Program-made: the position numbers and the translations under genes
Notes under the pieces: generated by a model
The model's database searches: none
What the model saw: the letters and a program-made list of their open reading frames with translations, nothing else
Told to the model about the DNA's origin: nothing
In this document: positions 32,475 to 42,753 of the stretch, in pieces
Numbering within the stretch: the first letter of the stretch is position 1
Layout of the letters: the number at the start of each line of letters is the position of its first letter
Assembly (NCBI GenBank): GCA_025765615.1
Contig: JAIVFJ010000092.1
Location: 62,001-126,000, forward strand
DNA length: 64,000 nucleotides
Direction: 5' to 3'
From: Zopfochytrium polystomum
Lineage: Eukaryota > Chytridiomycota > Chytridiomycetes > Chytridiales > Chytridiaceae

Positions 32475-33840
32475 CTAAATTTTTAAAGGGTACTTTTCCA
32501 ACAACTGAGAAAGCAAATGAGAGCACAGACACAGCAAATTACGACTAAGAACTGGTTGACGATTGATAACTTCTGTCGCATGTTGAATGGCATAGCCCAC
32601 CAAGAGGGGAAGGAGTTGCACGCATGGTGCAAAAGAGCACGAGTGACATCCATAACTGTGCACAACTCGCTCAGCGCGACCATCAAACTCAGGAGTACAA
32701 GGAGGATTAGTCTCTGGTATAATGTTCTTTCCTCCACAGAAGTATTCAAATGCCTTTGACTTCAGTTCTCTGCCATCAAAGCGAACTGCCATTACAGGAA
32801 TGTTGGTTGCTGTTTCAACTTGCTGTGTGATTTTTATGACTGTAACAAGGGCCTCTGATTTCTTCACAATGGGAACAGCGCAAAGGTAATTACTGGCAAA
32901 AGCAATAGCAATGACTGCATAACGATAATGACAACAAAAGAGAGGTTTTACTTCTTCAAGGTTAAATGCAAGACGTTCGCAAGGAAGGATATTGGGTAGC
33001 TCGCCAGGTTTTGCTGATGTGTGAGTGCTTTTGCCTTTCATACATGCTTCACAGTGCTCAAGGTCTGAGAGTTAAACATCGGGGAAGGCTGCTGTTGTGT
33101 TGCGTTGCTGCATGAAGCAAAGTCGCTGAAAGGAGGGGTGACCAAGGTGCTGATACAAGCAGGCTGTTGTGGTTTGTTCCAACCCTAGGTGGGCTTTGGA
33201 GATCAGTTGTTGTTCAAGATTCAAAGGTGCTGACTCAAAGAGTCTAAGGTATTTCACAGCAATGAGGGCCATTAGCAACTTGGAAAAGTTTGCAGAGATG
33301 TTTTCTGTGAGGGGTAACCAGTTGAGTCCATATGCACGCTTTGTGAGAAGAATGTTAACGTCATCATCCGGCATAGCACCAAGTTTGCAAATGATGCCAG
33401 GACCAAAGCCACGGCGGAAGACGCAAGCAACCAGGTCATTTTCCGCCAGTAGGTTGACTACAGCATCTGGTGCATACAGGGCTTTGGCAATGCACAAGGT
33501 GATGTAGTTGGGAAGCTGAAGAGTAATTGGTCCATAACCAACAGGGTTGAGAGTAATGTTTCCTTCACGACTTCAATGGTGGTGGTTTTCTTCACAATGG
33601 TTTTTGGATCGAAGTATGAAAAATCTTGGACAAGTGTTAGAGCGCAACTGTTATCAATAATAAAGGGAAAATGAAGAAGGGGAGAAGCTGTTGGCTGTGC
33701 AAGGAGTGCTGCTTCGTGTGCCCAGTTCGTTCCTGGGCCAATTAAAAATCCACTGAGTCGTCTGCATCACAGTATTCGTTCCATAGATAGATTGTCAAAC
33801 TGTGCGTCCACATCAGCATACTCATTCCAATCATTGGCTG
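32475..33840 (-). pseudogene. Copia-D remnant: protease to integrase
   Basis: Minus frames 33497-33072 and 33041-32475 contain a degraded protease (FIIDNSCAL), a GAG-pre-integrase motif (YQHLGHPSFQRLCFMQQ ... CEACMKGKSTH) and an integrase piece (VRFDGRELKSKAFEYFCGG, PCTPEFDGRAERVVHSYG). TAA separates the two frames. The lineage differs from A, B, C and E. Confidence 0.65.
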
Positions 33841-33843
33841 CAT

Positions 33844-34658
33844 CCCATGGGTCAGCTCCTGAGATAACAAGTTTAGCCAAACTAATCTCACTCTTCAAAC
33901 AAACAGTTCGTCAAAACAACTATGATAAGCAACGCATTGAGCTGGCAAATCAAAGAGAAGGGGACACCTCCACTGCAGCCCCAGAGGTCAACGAACCAAC
34001 TGCAAATGTTGCCCAAGTTCACTGGATTGCAGCAGAGCAGACTGAAATCGATGCCCTTCGAACTTTAGCAGCCTTTGAAGTTGTGGAACAGCCCATCAAC
34101 ATCAACGTCGTGCAGAACAAATGGATCTACAAGGTCAAACTTAAACCATGCACTTCCGTGCACGGCTTGTGGCTAAGGGCTTCACTCAACGTCATGGCAT
34201 TGATTTTTTGGAATACGCACTCTCCTGTTGTCCGAATCAATAATAGTCTTCGTTGGCTCATTGCCATGGGGGCTGCAAACAACTGGCACACTGCTATTGT
34301 CGACATCAGCAACGGGTACCTAAACAGCATGCTCGATGTGCTCATTTACATGGAGCAGCCAGACAGCTACCACAGTGATGGCAAAGTCTGGCTACTGAAG
34401 AGAGCTGTTAATGGTATCAAGCAAGCTGGCTGGTGTTGGTACCAAGAACTGATTGGCCACCTGAAGTCGAATGGATATCAGCAAAGCACAGCAGACCCCT
34501 GTATCCTCTTCTGTCAAGTGGATGGAAAAGTCATTTTCATTGCCATCTATGTCGATGATGTTTGTTTCTTTGGGGATTCTGGGGAGATCACTTTTGCCAT
34601 CACACTGCTAAAATCTCGTTACAAGCTCCACGAAATAGGAACAATCAAAACCAGATGA
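33844..34658 (+). pseudogene. Copia-A copy 2: gag end fused to reverse transcriptase
   Basis: The frame starts in gag (EITSLAKLISLFKQTVRQNN) and passes without a stop into the polymerase (VHWIAAEQTEIDALRTLAAF, NKWIYKVKLKPCTSVHGLWL, VDISNGYLNSMLD, LLKRAVNGIKQAGWCWYQEL, YVDDVCFFGD near 34545). Zinc knuckle, protease and integrase are missing, so gag and polymerase are joined in phase. The upstream join to copia-D lies at a shared CAGCTCCT. The frame stops at 34658; the RNase H follows after a SINE. Confidence 0.8.
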
Positions 34659-34802
34659 AGCAGCTGCAGACCAGAGACTGTACGAGGCAATCCTTCGCAG
34701 CATCAACTACCTTGCAACACACACGCAACCAGACCTTGCCCCAGCAGTTTCATGCCTTGGTGCCTTCAGCAAGGATCCTAGCAAGCAACACATGAAGATC
34801 CT

Positions 34803-35079
34803 ATATATATTGTTCCAGCCCCAAAGGGCTGACGGGAAGAGAAAGCGCCATCAACGGTGAACCGTTATACAGTACGTCCAGGTATCACCGTGGCAAACCC
34901 CATGCACTACAGACTTACAGGGTCGTCAGGCATCTCCACCACACTACTCCTTGTGATTCAAGACCGTACTCTTTCTTGTTGCCTTCAACAGCTGGCGTCG
35001 TGACTTGAACCCTGGGCCCTTGAGTGACAGATACCCAGACCCCCCATGCTTTCCCCCAGCTAGGCTCTTGTGAGGGGCC
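34803..35079 (-). mobile_element. SINE copy 1, full length, with 15-bp target duplication
   Basis: ACACATGAAGATCCT flanks it at 34788-34802 and 35080-35094. On the minus strand it starts GCCCCTCACAAGAGCCTAGC, has a pol III B box GGGTTCAAGTC about 55 bp later, a body of about 190 bp and an AT-rich end (GGAACAATATATATA). It splits the copia-A RNase H frame. Head, length of 277 bp and long duplication fit a tRNA-derived SINE moved by LINE machinery. Confidence 0.88.
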
Positions 35080-35900
35080 ACACATGAAGATCCTTATTTG
35101 GGTTCTCAAATATCTCAACAGTAATAGTGAGTATGGTTAATGTTATTCTCGCAACTGCACAGATATAGCTGGTTACTCTGACGCTGCCCATGGTGTCCAC
35201 TCAGATGGGAAATCACAGTTTGGCTAGTATGTTCTATTTGGAGGAACAGCTATTAGTTGGACATCTGTTCGGAGCAGCACTGTCATGCTGTCACCGCAGG
35301 ATTTGAATATGCAGCTGTGTCTGAACTGGGACGAGAACTTAAGGCACTATCCCAACTCTACTCAGCACTTCAACTTCCGTCTCCAACTCCTCTTGTCATC
35401 TACACTAACAACAGCGGTGTGATCAACCTCAGTTCAAATGATCTTTACACCAATGGGTCAAAGCATATCATGGTAAAGTATCATTATATTCGAGAACTCG
35501 TGGAACAAAAAGTAGTATGGCTTGAGTGGATTGCTGGAGGAGAACAGCCTGCAGACTATATGACGAAATCTCTCTCAGCTGCTCTCAGTGAATACCATTT
35601 GAGTCGCATTGGCCTTTGTTTCTTCTCTTTCCTCTGATTCATTTTTTCTTATCTGTGAAGTTGTTTTCTTCTTTGTTCCTTTTCATTACTTTGACTCATT
35701 TTCTTTTACCTCTGAAGTTCAATACGTGCCCCCATCCATTTCTTGTTAGTGTGGTCTGTCCTTTCTGCTCTGCCATCCGATGGCCAGTCATACGTGTTTG
35801 TGATTCTTCTTTCTCTGGTGTACAGTTTCCTTAAGTTGACTATGGCTTAAGGTTTTCCTCTGTGCCAGCTTTTGCTCCTGCCCACAGCTTAGGGGGGGGG
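35080..35900 (+). pseudogene. Copia-A copy 2: RNase H and 3' UTR
   Basis: HMKILIWVLKYLNSNSEYG resumes directly after the SINE. IAGYSDAAHGVHSDGKSQFG, AVSELGRELKALSQLYSALQ, VIYTNNSGVINLSSNDLY and GGEQPADYMTKSLSAALSEY follow, with stops at two points. The polypurine tract AGGGGGGGGG ends at 35900. Confidence 0.75.
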
Positions 35901-36140
35901 TGTTAGTTTTGGGCGTTTTGGTGTAAGTGGTGTGCAGGAGCTTTGACCTGTTACTGCTCGGCAAGGATGACTTGCAGCATTTTGCAAGTGATAGTCCTTG
36001 TAACAGTTTTGTATGAAGACAAACACAAGACTGACAGAAGCCAAGATCAACCTCCCACCACCACCACCTTCAGTAGTGTACTACCTCCATCCCCCACAGC
36101 AGCACAACCCATGGACAATCCAACCCAACGAATTCTTTCA
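35901..36140 (+). mobile_element. LTR-A, 3' LTR of copia-A copy 2
   Basis: TGTTAGTTTTGGG to AATTCTTTCA, about 240 bp. The element has no matching 5' LTR in place. Confidence 0.8.
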
Positions 36141-36419
36141 GGCGTTGGGGATGGCCCCATATGAAAGAAAGACTTTGGGAACTGTTGGGGAAGTTGCAGC
36201 TGCTGCTGGGGAAAGAATTGCAAGTGTATGGATGCGGGCAAGGTTGTAAGCGTGGAGAACGGAAGGTGCTGCAGTAACCAGGACCATATCCACCTTGTCC
36301 AAAGCCTCAACCACGACTGCAGAAGGCAGTGGGTCATTCACAGCCACGTTGATACAGCCTGTTTCAATAACATGACGAATTTTCTTGCTGCTAAGACAGT
36401 CATGGAAGCGTGAAAACCA
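36141..36419 (-). other. Orphan reading frame between two LTRs
   Basis: The minus frame contains IRHVIETGCINVAVNDPLPS, EALDKVDMVLVTAAPSVLHA and YNLARIHTLAILSPAAAATS. Composition and hydrophobic pattern look like a real globular protein and unlike the shadow frames nearby. It is cut at both ends, by LTR-A and by the LTR-C fragment, so it may be a piece of a host gene. I do not recognise the family. Confidence 0.35.
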
Positions 36420-37115
36420 TGTTGAGATACGACCCATGGGGTACACTACACCTGTTACTGATGATCCCCTTGAGTACTCCATCCAATCACATTGGATGGA
36501 GTGTTTGAAGGGCTCAGTTGATTCAATACTCGAATGGGGCGCTTGGAAGGGCTAATCTGTTCTCAATGAAAAGAGATAGGCAAAGGCGGCTGTTGTTCTA
36601 GCTTTGTTCATCCTACCGGTAGGAACAATGCAATTAGAACATGCACAAAAACACTCAAACTACTCACTCTGCACATGTAACTCAGCACAGCAAGCATGCA
36701 GAAGGAGTGTGCCACTGCTCCATGGTCCAGAATTCCGCTCTCTGCTTCGGAATTCCACTCTTTGATCTGGAATCTCTCTGCTTTGGAATTCCAGCTTCCC
36801 TGCTGTGCTGTGCAATGTGAGCAATGCAACAGGCACTTAGGAATCAGGGATTGCACCAATCACTGCATTTCAAAAAAGTGAGATAAAACTGAACTCACCA
36901 GAGATTGCACAAATCATTTGATTTCTAAAAACAGGTAAAAGGAAGCGGCTGGTTTCCCAAACAATCATCCTGATTTGGAAACAACCAAACCAATTTACAA
37001 GCAACTGTTTCTCAAACAAGCAGTAAATTGGTTCTTGGTGGTGCTCAGCCCAGACAAAGTAATCAGCCCAGTACTCAGCCCTGGGTGATGCCCAGCCCTG
37101 AATGGTTACTGAACA
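36420..37115 (+). mobile_element. Diverged copia-C LTR, truncated
   Basis: Begins TGTTGAGATACGACCCATGG and follows the copia-C LTR in order (CATCCAATCACATTGGATGG, CTACCGGTAGGAACAATGCA, CAATTTACAAGCAACTGTTT) to the start of the 17-bp array, then ends. It is clearly older than 22966-30958. Confidence 0.8.
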
Positions 37116-38720
37116 TATTCTGAATGCCAGAAAATACCTTCAAATGAAAGAAAACATCACAGTTAAAAACATCTCAAAATTATTGAGGATAAGGGAGAGA
37201 GAGAGAGAGAAGAGCAGAGCTGTACAAGCTGCCAGAGGCTGTGAGGGTAGTGGTCAAAATTGTCTAAGCTGCTGAGTTGTCCAAAATCAACGGAGATCCA
37301 ATTTCACAGAGGTGGCAACGAATGGTCGAAGGCTGCAAGATCACCGCTCTGTTGCTCATCAGAAAGGAGGCGGCGTCAATTGTGATGCAGGTGACGATAT
37401 TGCGGCCTCCGGCTGTGATTGCAGTGCAAAACTATTAGTTTGATGTGGAGGTTGATTGAGGTCGGTGGTACTGTTGAGATTGCAGCCTTTGGCCGCGATC
37501 GCGGCAAGAAAACATAACGAGGCTGAAGGCGGCGGCTTTGCCGCTGCTAAGTCGATGGTGAGGTTGCAACTGCAGGCTGTGATGGGGTGAAGATGATGGT
37601 GGTAGTGTTATTGAGATGGGATGCAACGGCGAAGCCGCCGCAATATTGATGGTGGTGGTGATGTTGAGATCGCGACTGAAGGTCGCAATCATGGCGAAAC
37701 AGCGAGATTGCGGCCGAAATGGTGAAAGTGAATGTGAGATTGCGGCGAAATGGTGATGTTGAGATCGCGATGGTGATTGAGCTGGCTATCACAGCCCCCG
37801 CCCGCACTTGAGGGGTAAGGATGCACGGGAAAGGAAAGGGATCTTACCTGCTACGTGTGAGGGGCAGAGGGTGGTGTTTGTGATGGTTGGGGACAACAGG
37901 GGCAATCCTCACCTATTCAATTTTCACAAGAGATTCTTGGAGAAAAGATGAAAAAGAAAAGAGAAAAGGGAGAAAATTATAACAAAACTGAAAACATGAA
38001 GAGGGAAAAAAAAACTCGAAGACATTGACACCAGAAAATCCGGTGCCAGTGGCACTGCTTTAACAGTTGGATGAGAAGAAATGGCTAGTTGGGTGAAAAA
38101 TGGCCCAAAAATGGAGGGAAAAGCTGTCAGGGCAGCGACCCCCTTTGAACGGCCCGTTGTGACACCGTACCAGACCAAGGGAGTCCTAGCACATTAGGCA
38201 GCTTGGTCTGAAAGCGAAATTGCAAGTCTTGCGCCACAGAGGTGTAAACTGGTCTCTGACAAAGAAGAATTCCGACAGGATACTCTCCAAGGAATATTTG
38301 CATCGTGGACTCTTCCAGCATCCTCCTCCTGGCACTCCTTCACTGTGGCAATCATCATCTTGGTCTCAACAATGCAACGGAAAACTGCTGTAAGAAAGAG
38401 TACAAACTTGTCTGATCTGGCGTCACCACTCCGCAGAAGACATGCAAATCAACGTGTTATCATTGCGCCCCTGGTCTTCCTTCATGGTCGTTGCCTTTTA
38501 TGCTACACTCACAGCAAGGGCATCCTGACAATGATCTCTTTGTTTCCCATGGCTGAGTGGCTCTTCAGACAACACAACAGGTTGTGGCGCTTTGGTCCTA
38601 TATGTGGTTCATCCAACCTCTTCAGGTGAAAGCAAACACATTCTGGAAGGCAGTTGATGTGGTGACGCAGCAGAGCAGGGTTGCAGCAAATGAAGGGGCT
38701 TTCCAGGTTGTCCCACACTG
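37116..38720. other. Low-complexity stretch without a supported gene
   Basis: A GA-rich run at about 37195-37215, then about 450 bp (37330-37770) in which GTTGAGATCGCGA / GAGATTGCGGC motifs recur irregularly. Nothing coding recognised. The 38340-38720 part may belong to the duplicated segment that follows. Confidence 0.4.
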
Positions 38721-38727
38721 CAACAAA

Positions 38728-39085
38728 TTGGGCCTTCTCTGCACACACTCAACATGCACATCAGGCATGGCAGTCATGTGGACACAGACTTCAAAACAGA
38801 TTTTCCTGTATTGTGGCCTCTTCCACTTCCCACTCTGTGGGGGAGGGAGGTCTGTGCCTACCACAGCTTCTTTGCAGTTGACCTTTCATTCAGGTCCCTC
38901 ATACTTTTCAAATCTCATGTTTTGCATCACTTTGTGTCCAAATGGGTGGGTGATTGGGTCTCTTTTGTATTCTACACAAAAGATGAGTTTACATTCCCAG
39001 AATCCCGCCCAGCAGGAACTTGACTTTCTGCTTTATTTTGAGGCAACAACGAAAAAAAAAATATGTATTTTGCGATGTTAACAAC

Positions 39086-39120
<35 letters not shown>

Positions 39121-39316
39121 TACTGAGTTTGAGGTTACTTCACACACCCTCGAGCTGGAACTTGAAGTCAGTCCGACATAATGCATGACATCTGACAAAG
39201 TCATCACCTTTTGAAGGAAATTGAAAACATCAGCAACCGTCAGCGATGGCAGGATGCCATTGCCAACAGTTGCAGATGCCACCAGATGTCATGATGTACC
39301 CCCCTTTTTGCTGATA
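38728..39316. repeat. Duplicated segment, copy 1 (unnamed repeat)
   Basis: Matches 46140-46698 in the same orientation: TTCCACTTCCC..CTGTGGGGGAGGG, CAAATGGGTGGGTGATTGGG, CCCAGAATCCCGCCCAGCAG, CACACACCCT, CAGCGATGGCAGGATG. An internal A31 run (39087-39117) is only about 9 A in copy 2. No protein family recognised. Confidence 0.7.
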
Positions 39317-39419
39317 CTGTGAAGTCCTCAGTTCTACCCTTTCTCCTTGATTGTGACTAGATCTTGGGGATCAAATCTCCCTGGTTTTGCCTAGTTTTCG
39401 GGTTCCTCTTGGTGCAGTG

Positions 39420-39710
39420 TGTGAGACTGCACCAAGATCTCAGTTATAAAGTCTAGGGATTTTAGTTGCAAAAACCACAAGCATTGGGTCCTGAATTTTA
39501 TTCCCAGTTCTTTAATTCAATAGCTTCCAAGGTGCTATCAAAGTGTATTTCCAACTTACCTGTCTATATTATTGGACTGCATTTTCTTTGCACGCTCAAC
39601 TAGTTTGTTATTTATTTTGGGTACTTACATGTACATGCAATAGGGGTTGGGAGACTTCGCCGCCTGGCACCTGCACCCCCACCACAACAGGGGCCTATCA
39701 TATTTATTTA
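39420..39710 (+). repeat. LTR-alpha 5' fragment
   Basis: Begins TGTGAGACTGCACC and matches 49404-49760: TAAAGTCTAGGGAT, TTCCCAGTTCTTTA, TGTACATGCAATAGGGGTTG. The Tc1-like element is inserted at its 3' side. Confidence 0.7.
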
Positions 39711-39955
39711 CAGCAATCTCCCTTAAACCTTGGTTTCCACGTCGCTTTGGTGGTGCAGTTACAACAAAGTTCTGACGTGATTGCATTGCATTTGCATTGC
39801 AGTCACGCTGCCGATACTGTGCAGTTTCTTGCGTTGCAGCAGTCCGTTTTCGGAGGTTGCCAAATTGAAACTTTCGCCACCAGAGGTCATCCGCCGCCGC
39901 CTTCGCGCCTTCCTGCCTCCACCACGCCCTCAACCGCCTCTGCTGCGCCTCCACC
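39711..39955 (+). repeat. Left terminal inverted repeat of the Tc1-like element
   Basis: About 245 bp. It ends within 20 bp of the transposase ATG, so it probably contains the promoter. A duplicated GCATTGCATTTGCATTGCA lies inside. Confidence 0.85.
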
Positions 39956-39974
39956 ACCGTCATCCTCCACAGCG

Positions 39975-41011
39975 ATGAGAGGCAAACGCATCTCCAACCA
40001 GATTCGTGAACGAGTGTACACCAGCTACCACAGCCCCAATGCCCCGACAACGAAGAAGCTGGCTGAACGTTTCGTAATCAGCGAGCAATCTGTGAGGAAC
40101 ATTTTGACTACGTATGAGAAGTGGGGAACACATACAGCCCCTTGCTCGGTTGGAAGTGGACGTCCAATGTCCCTCACGCGCAATGACTTGGACTTTGTTG
40201 AAGATCTTATCTGTGAGCGGCCCCAGATGCATCAGGATGAGATAGCAGGCAGGCTGTCGGAGCGGCTCGGATACGCAGTATCCATGAAAGTGGTACAAGC
40301 AGGCTTAACATACCTCGGTTTCACAAGAAAAAAGGTATGCTTGGATCATACCTGTTCTTCCTGCTTATTCTTACAATATCTAACGCCAGTTCAATACTAT
40401 TCTCCAAAAAGCTGTCTGTTCACTTCACACAAAGTTCTGAAGAGGCGATTGCTGGCTTCCATCGCTTGATGGATGAGGAACTGATTGGCAGCGAGTCTGT
40501 CTTTGTTGACGAAACCAGAGTCGATGACAAAAGCTTCAACAGGCGATACGGCTACTCTCCTTGCGGTACACGGGCTCTGGTAAGACAGACGGGCATTCGC
40601 GGCGAGAGCACGACGCTGATTGCTGCTTTGGGTGCGTCTGGAATTCGGGCTAGTTGCACGGTTGACGGTTCTGCCACTGCTGACAACTTCCTCGACTTTG
40701 TTGTTCATGTGCTGCTACCAGCAATGAACGAGGGTGAAGTTATCGTCCTGGACAACGCACGAATTCACCATGATCATCGAGTTGACGAAGCTTGCATGGA
40801 TTGTGGTGTGCGATTGGTTTATCTTCCCCCATACTGCCCATTTCTCAACCCCATCGAAGAGGCGTTCTCAGTCATCAAAGCTGAACTCCGCCGATTTGAA
40901 ACACACCTCCACGACCTTTATGATCGCCATGATCTAATTTTGATGGTTTGCGATGTCATTACAAGAGAAATGGCAATGGGATTTATTTGTCATGCGGGGT
41001 ACACAGAATAA
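39975..41011 (+). CDS. Tc1/mariner/IS630-type DDE transposase (two exons)
   Basis: Exons 39975-40334 and 40412-41011, with a 77-bp GT-AG intron, give 319 aa. Residues 1-120 carry paired helix-turn-helix regions (NQIRERVYTSYHSPNAPTTK, LAERFVISEQSVRNILTTYE, MHQDEIAGRLSERLGYAVSM). The catalytic domain has VFVDETRVDD (about 152), VLDNARIHHDH (about 233) and LPPYCPFLNPIEEAF (about 269). The last Asp and Glu are 34 residues apart (DD34E). The start was chosen as the ATG before RGKRISNQIRERVY; an upstream in-frame extension lies in the terminal repeat. No internal stop, so activity is possible. Confidence 0.85.
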
Positions 41012-41017
41012 AGGTTG

Positions 41018-42207
41018 TTACTCAGACTCCTCCCTGCTGTACAAAGCCAAACGAGCAGCGTAACCGACAGGGATTTTGAGCCCCTTCAGAGTGTCAACTG
41101 AGATGTATGCGAGCGACTCCAAGCTGATGCACTCCCGACGAAAGATGGCCATGCAAGCCTCACGATGCTGCTCATCTGAGATGATCGATGCGACAAGATC
41201 CTCAATTGTGCTGTGTGTTCGCAATGCACCTTGCGATCGCCGAGGGGTTTGGACCATGATGTTGATGTTGTGATTCGTTGCAGCTAGCGGGGCAGCCTCC
41301 ACGACAGATTGGTTATGGCGAGCACGTTTCTGAAGGTTCGCTTGGAACAAGTAATGGGCAGGAGGGGTATCCAAGGTCGCTCCACGATCTTTCTCAACCT
41401 GCAACAACGATCAGACGTTGAAGGGTGCATGCCCACGACTTACAATCAACTTTGCCCAGATGCTAACCATGTCGGCCTTGCAAAAGGATCGGACGCCACT
41501 TCGAGAGATAAACCAAAACCCGTCTCGTTTGGCTGGGTCCTCACTGTATCGGTTGTAGAGATCCTGTACCATCTGTTGCACTTCGGTGTTGTGTGGCTCA
41601 CCAAAGCCAATTACAGACAGGTCAGGATCGCGGTTTTCGACCGTTCATCCTCTTCATCAGAACCAATCTGTCTCCTTTGTCGCTTCTGCTGAAGGCCCTG
41701 CTGTGGCAGTGTTTGGAGAGCGGGCCCAGTGGAAGCTGAAGGCCTGGCCATTGTACGCACTTGCTTTGTTTTGGTTGACGAAGGGAGGGACACAGATGCT
41801 CACGAAACAGTGGTGAATTTCAAAGCCCAATGGCTCTTGACGAGATTGGTGTTGGTGACAGCAGTACGAAAGGCAGAAAGATCCTGGGCCGATTCAAGCT
41901 TGCGGTCTGCGTCATCCTTTCAAGCTCGAGGATACCTGTAGCATAAATCACGAATCCAGCTTTCTTTGAGTTTGTATGCAGTGAAGACTGTAGCGATCTC
42001 TGTCCTGATGTCGAGTATGGAAGCGGTGTTGACGTCACCAATGAGTATCTCCTTTGTATGCTTCTGGCCGTATGCAGGCTTCCATATTACTTTGAAAGTC
42101 TCAGGCCGAGCTTCCAGAACAACTTCACCATCACTGTCTTCCAGATCTGAAGCAGCTTCACCATTGGAGTCGCTCAAATCATGAGCAGGCAAAGGAAGAG
42201 CCGACAT
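41018..42207 (-). pseudogene. Second gene of the Tc1-like element, opposite strand, decayed
   Basis: The minus frame starts MSALPLPAHDLSDSNGEAAS at 42207 and continues VIWKPAYGQKHTKEILIGDV and TEIATVFTAYKLKESWIRDL, a fold that may be ubiquitin-like, to a TGA at about 41923. The same frame resumes (KDDADRKLESAQDLSAFRTA). A middle part is basic then acidic (KRQRRQIGSDEEDERSK). The end is DPDLSVIGFGEPHNTEVQQM ... SFCKADMVSIWAKLI, a clean GTAAGT..TTGCAG intron near 41410-41455, and a final exon 41407-41018 ending in a SAM-like or HhH-like segment (ECISLESLAYISVDTLKGLK). Its stop lies 7 bp from the transposase stop. Some breaks may be missed introns. Confidence 0.55.
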
Positions 42208-42223
42208 TTGTTTTTGAGGGCTG

Positions 42224-42462
42224 TGGAGGCGCAGCGGAGGTGAGGGCGCGGTGGAGGCAGGAAGGCGCGAAGGCGGCGGTGGGTGACCTCTGGTGGCGAA
42301 AGTCTCAATTTGGCAACCTCCAAAAACGGACTGCTGCGACGCAAGAAACTGCACAGTATCGGCAGCGTGACTGCAATGCAAATGCAATGCAATCACGTCA
42401 GAACTTTGTTGTAACTGCACCACCAAAGCGACGTGGAAACCAAGGTTTAAGGGAGATTGCTG
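42224..42462 (-). repeat. Right terminal inverted repeat of the Tc1-like element
   Basis: Reverse complement of the left repeat with a handful of differences. It starts within 20 bp of the second gene's ATG at 42207, mirroring the left side. Confidence 0.85.
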
Positions 42463-42753
42463 TAATGAAAATCCCTCACACCCGTTGGCACAGCTGCAAT
42501 CGATGGAGTTCTTCCACGTTGTGCTCATTCATTGAGTAAATACAATATGGTGGGGTTGATTGATTGACTGATTTATTCAAAGGGTGGCTCTCGGGTGGCA
42601 CCTTTCCGTCGTCCTCTTTTTTTTTTGCGAGATGTCGGTCTCTCTCCACACGACGCCGACAATATTAGTTATGTCAATGTTTAAGAAAATAAGTTAAAAA
42701 AGGGAAAATGAAAAATGGAAAAAGGCGGGGAAAAAAAAAAAAAAATCTGAGCA

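Larger units (their letters stand above)
39711..42462. mobile_element. Tc1/mariner-like transposon with long terminal inverted repeats (2752 bp)
   Basis: Inverted repeats about 240 bp long (39711-39955 and 42224-42462) begin CAGCAATCTCCC and are nearly identical. TA flanks both ends (39709-39710 and 42463-42464), the hallmark target of this superfamily. Two convergent genes are inside: a spliced DDE transposase (+) and a second, decayed gene (-). Confidence 0.85.

Noticed and set aside
40335..40411. Frame break in the Tc1-like transposase
   Set aside because: A 77-bp GT-AG intron with CTAAC restores RKK then LSVHFTQSSEEA; the earlier AG at 40389 gives the wrong phase.
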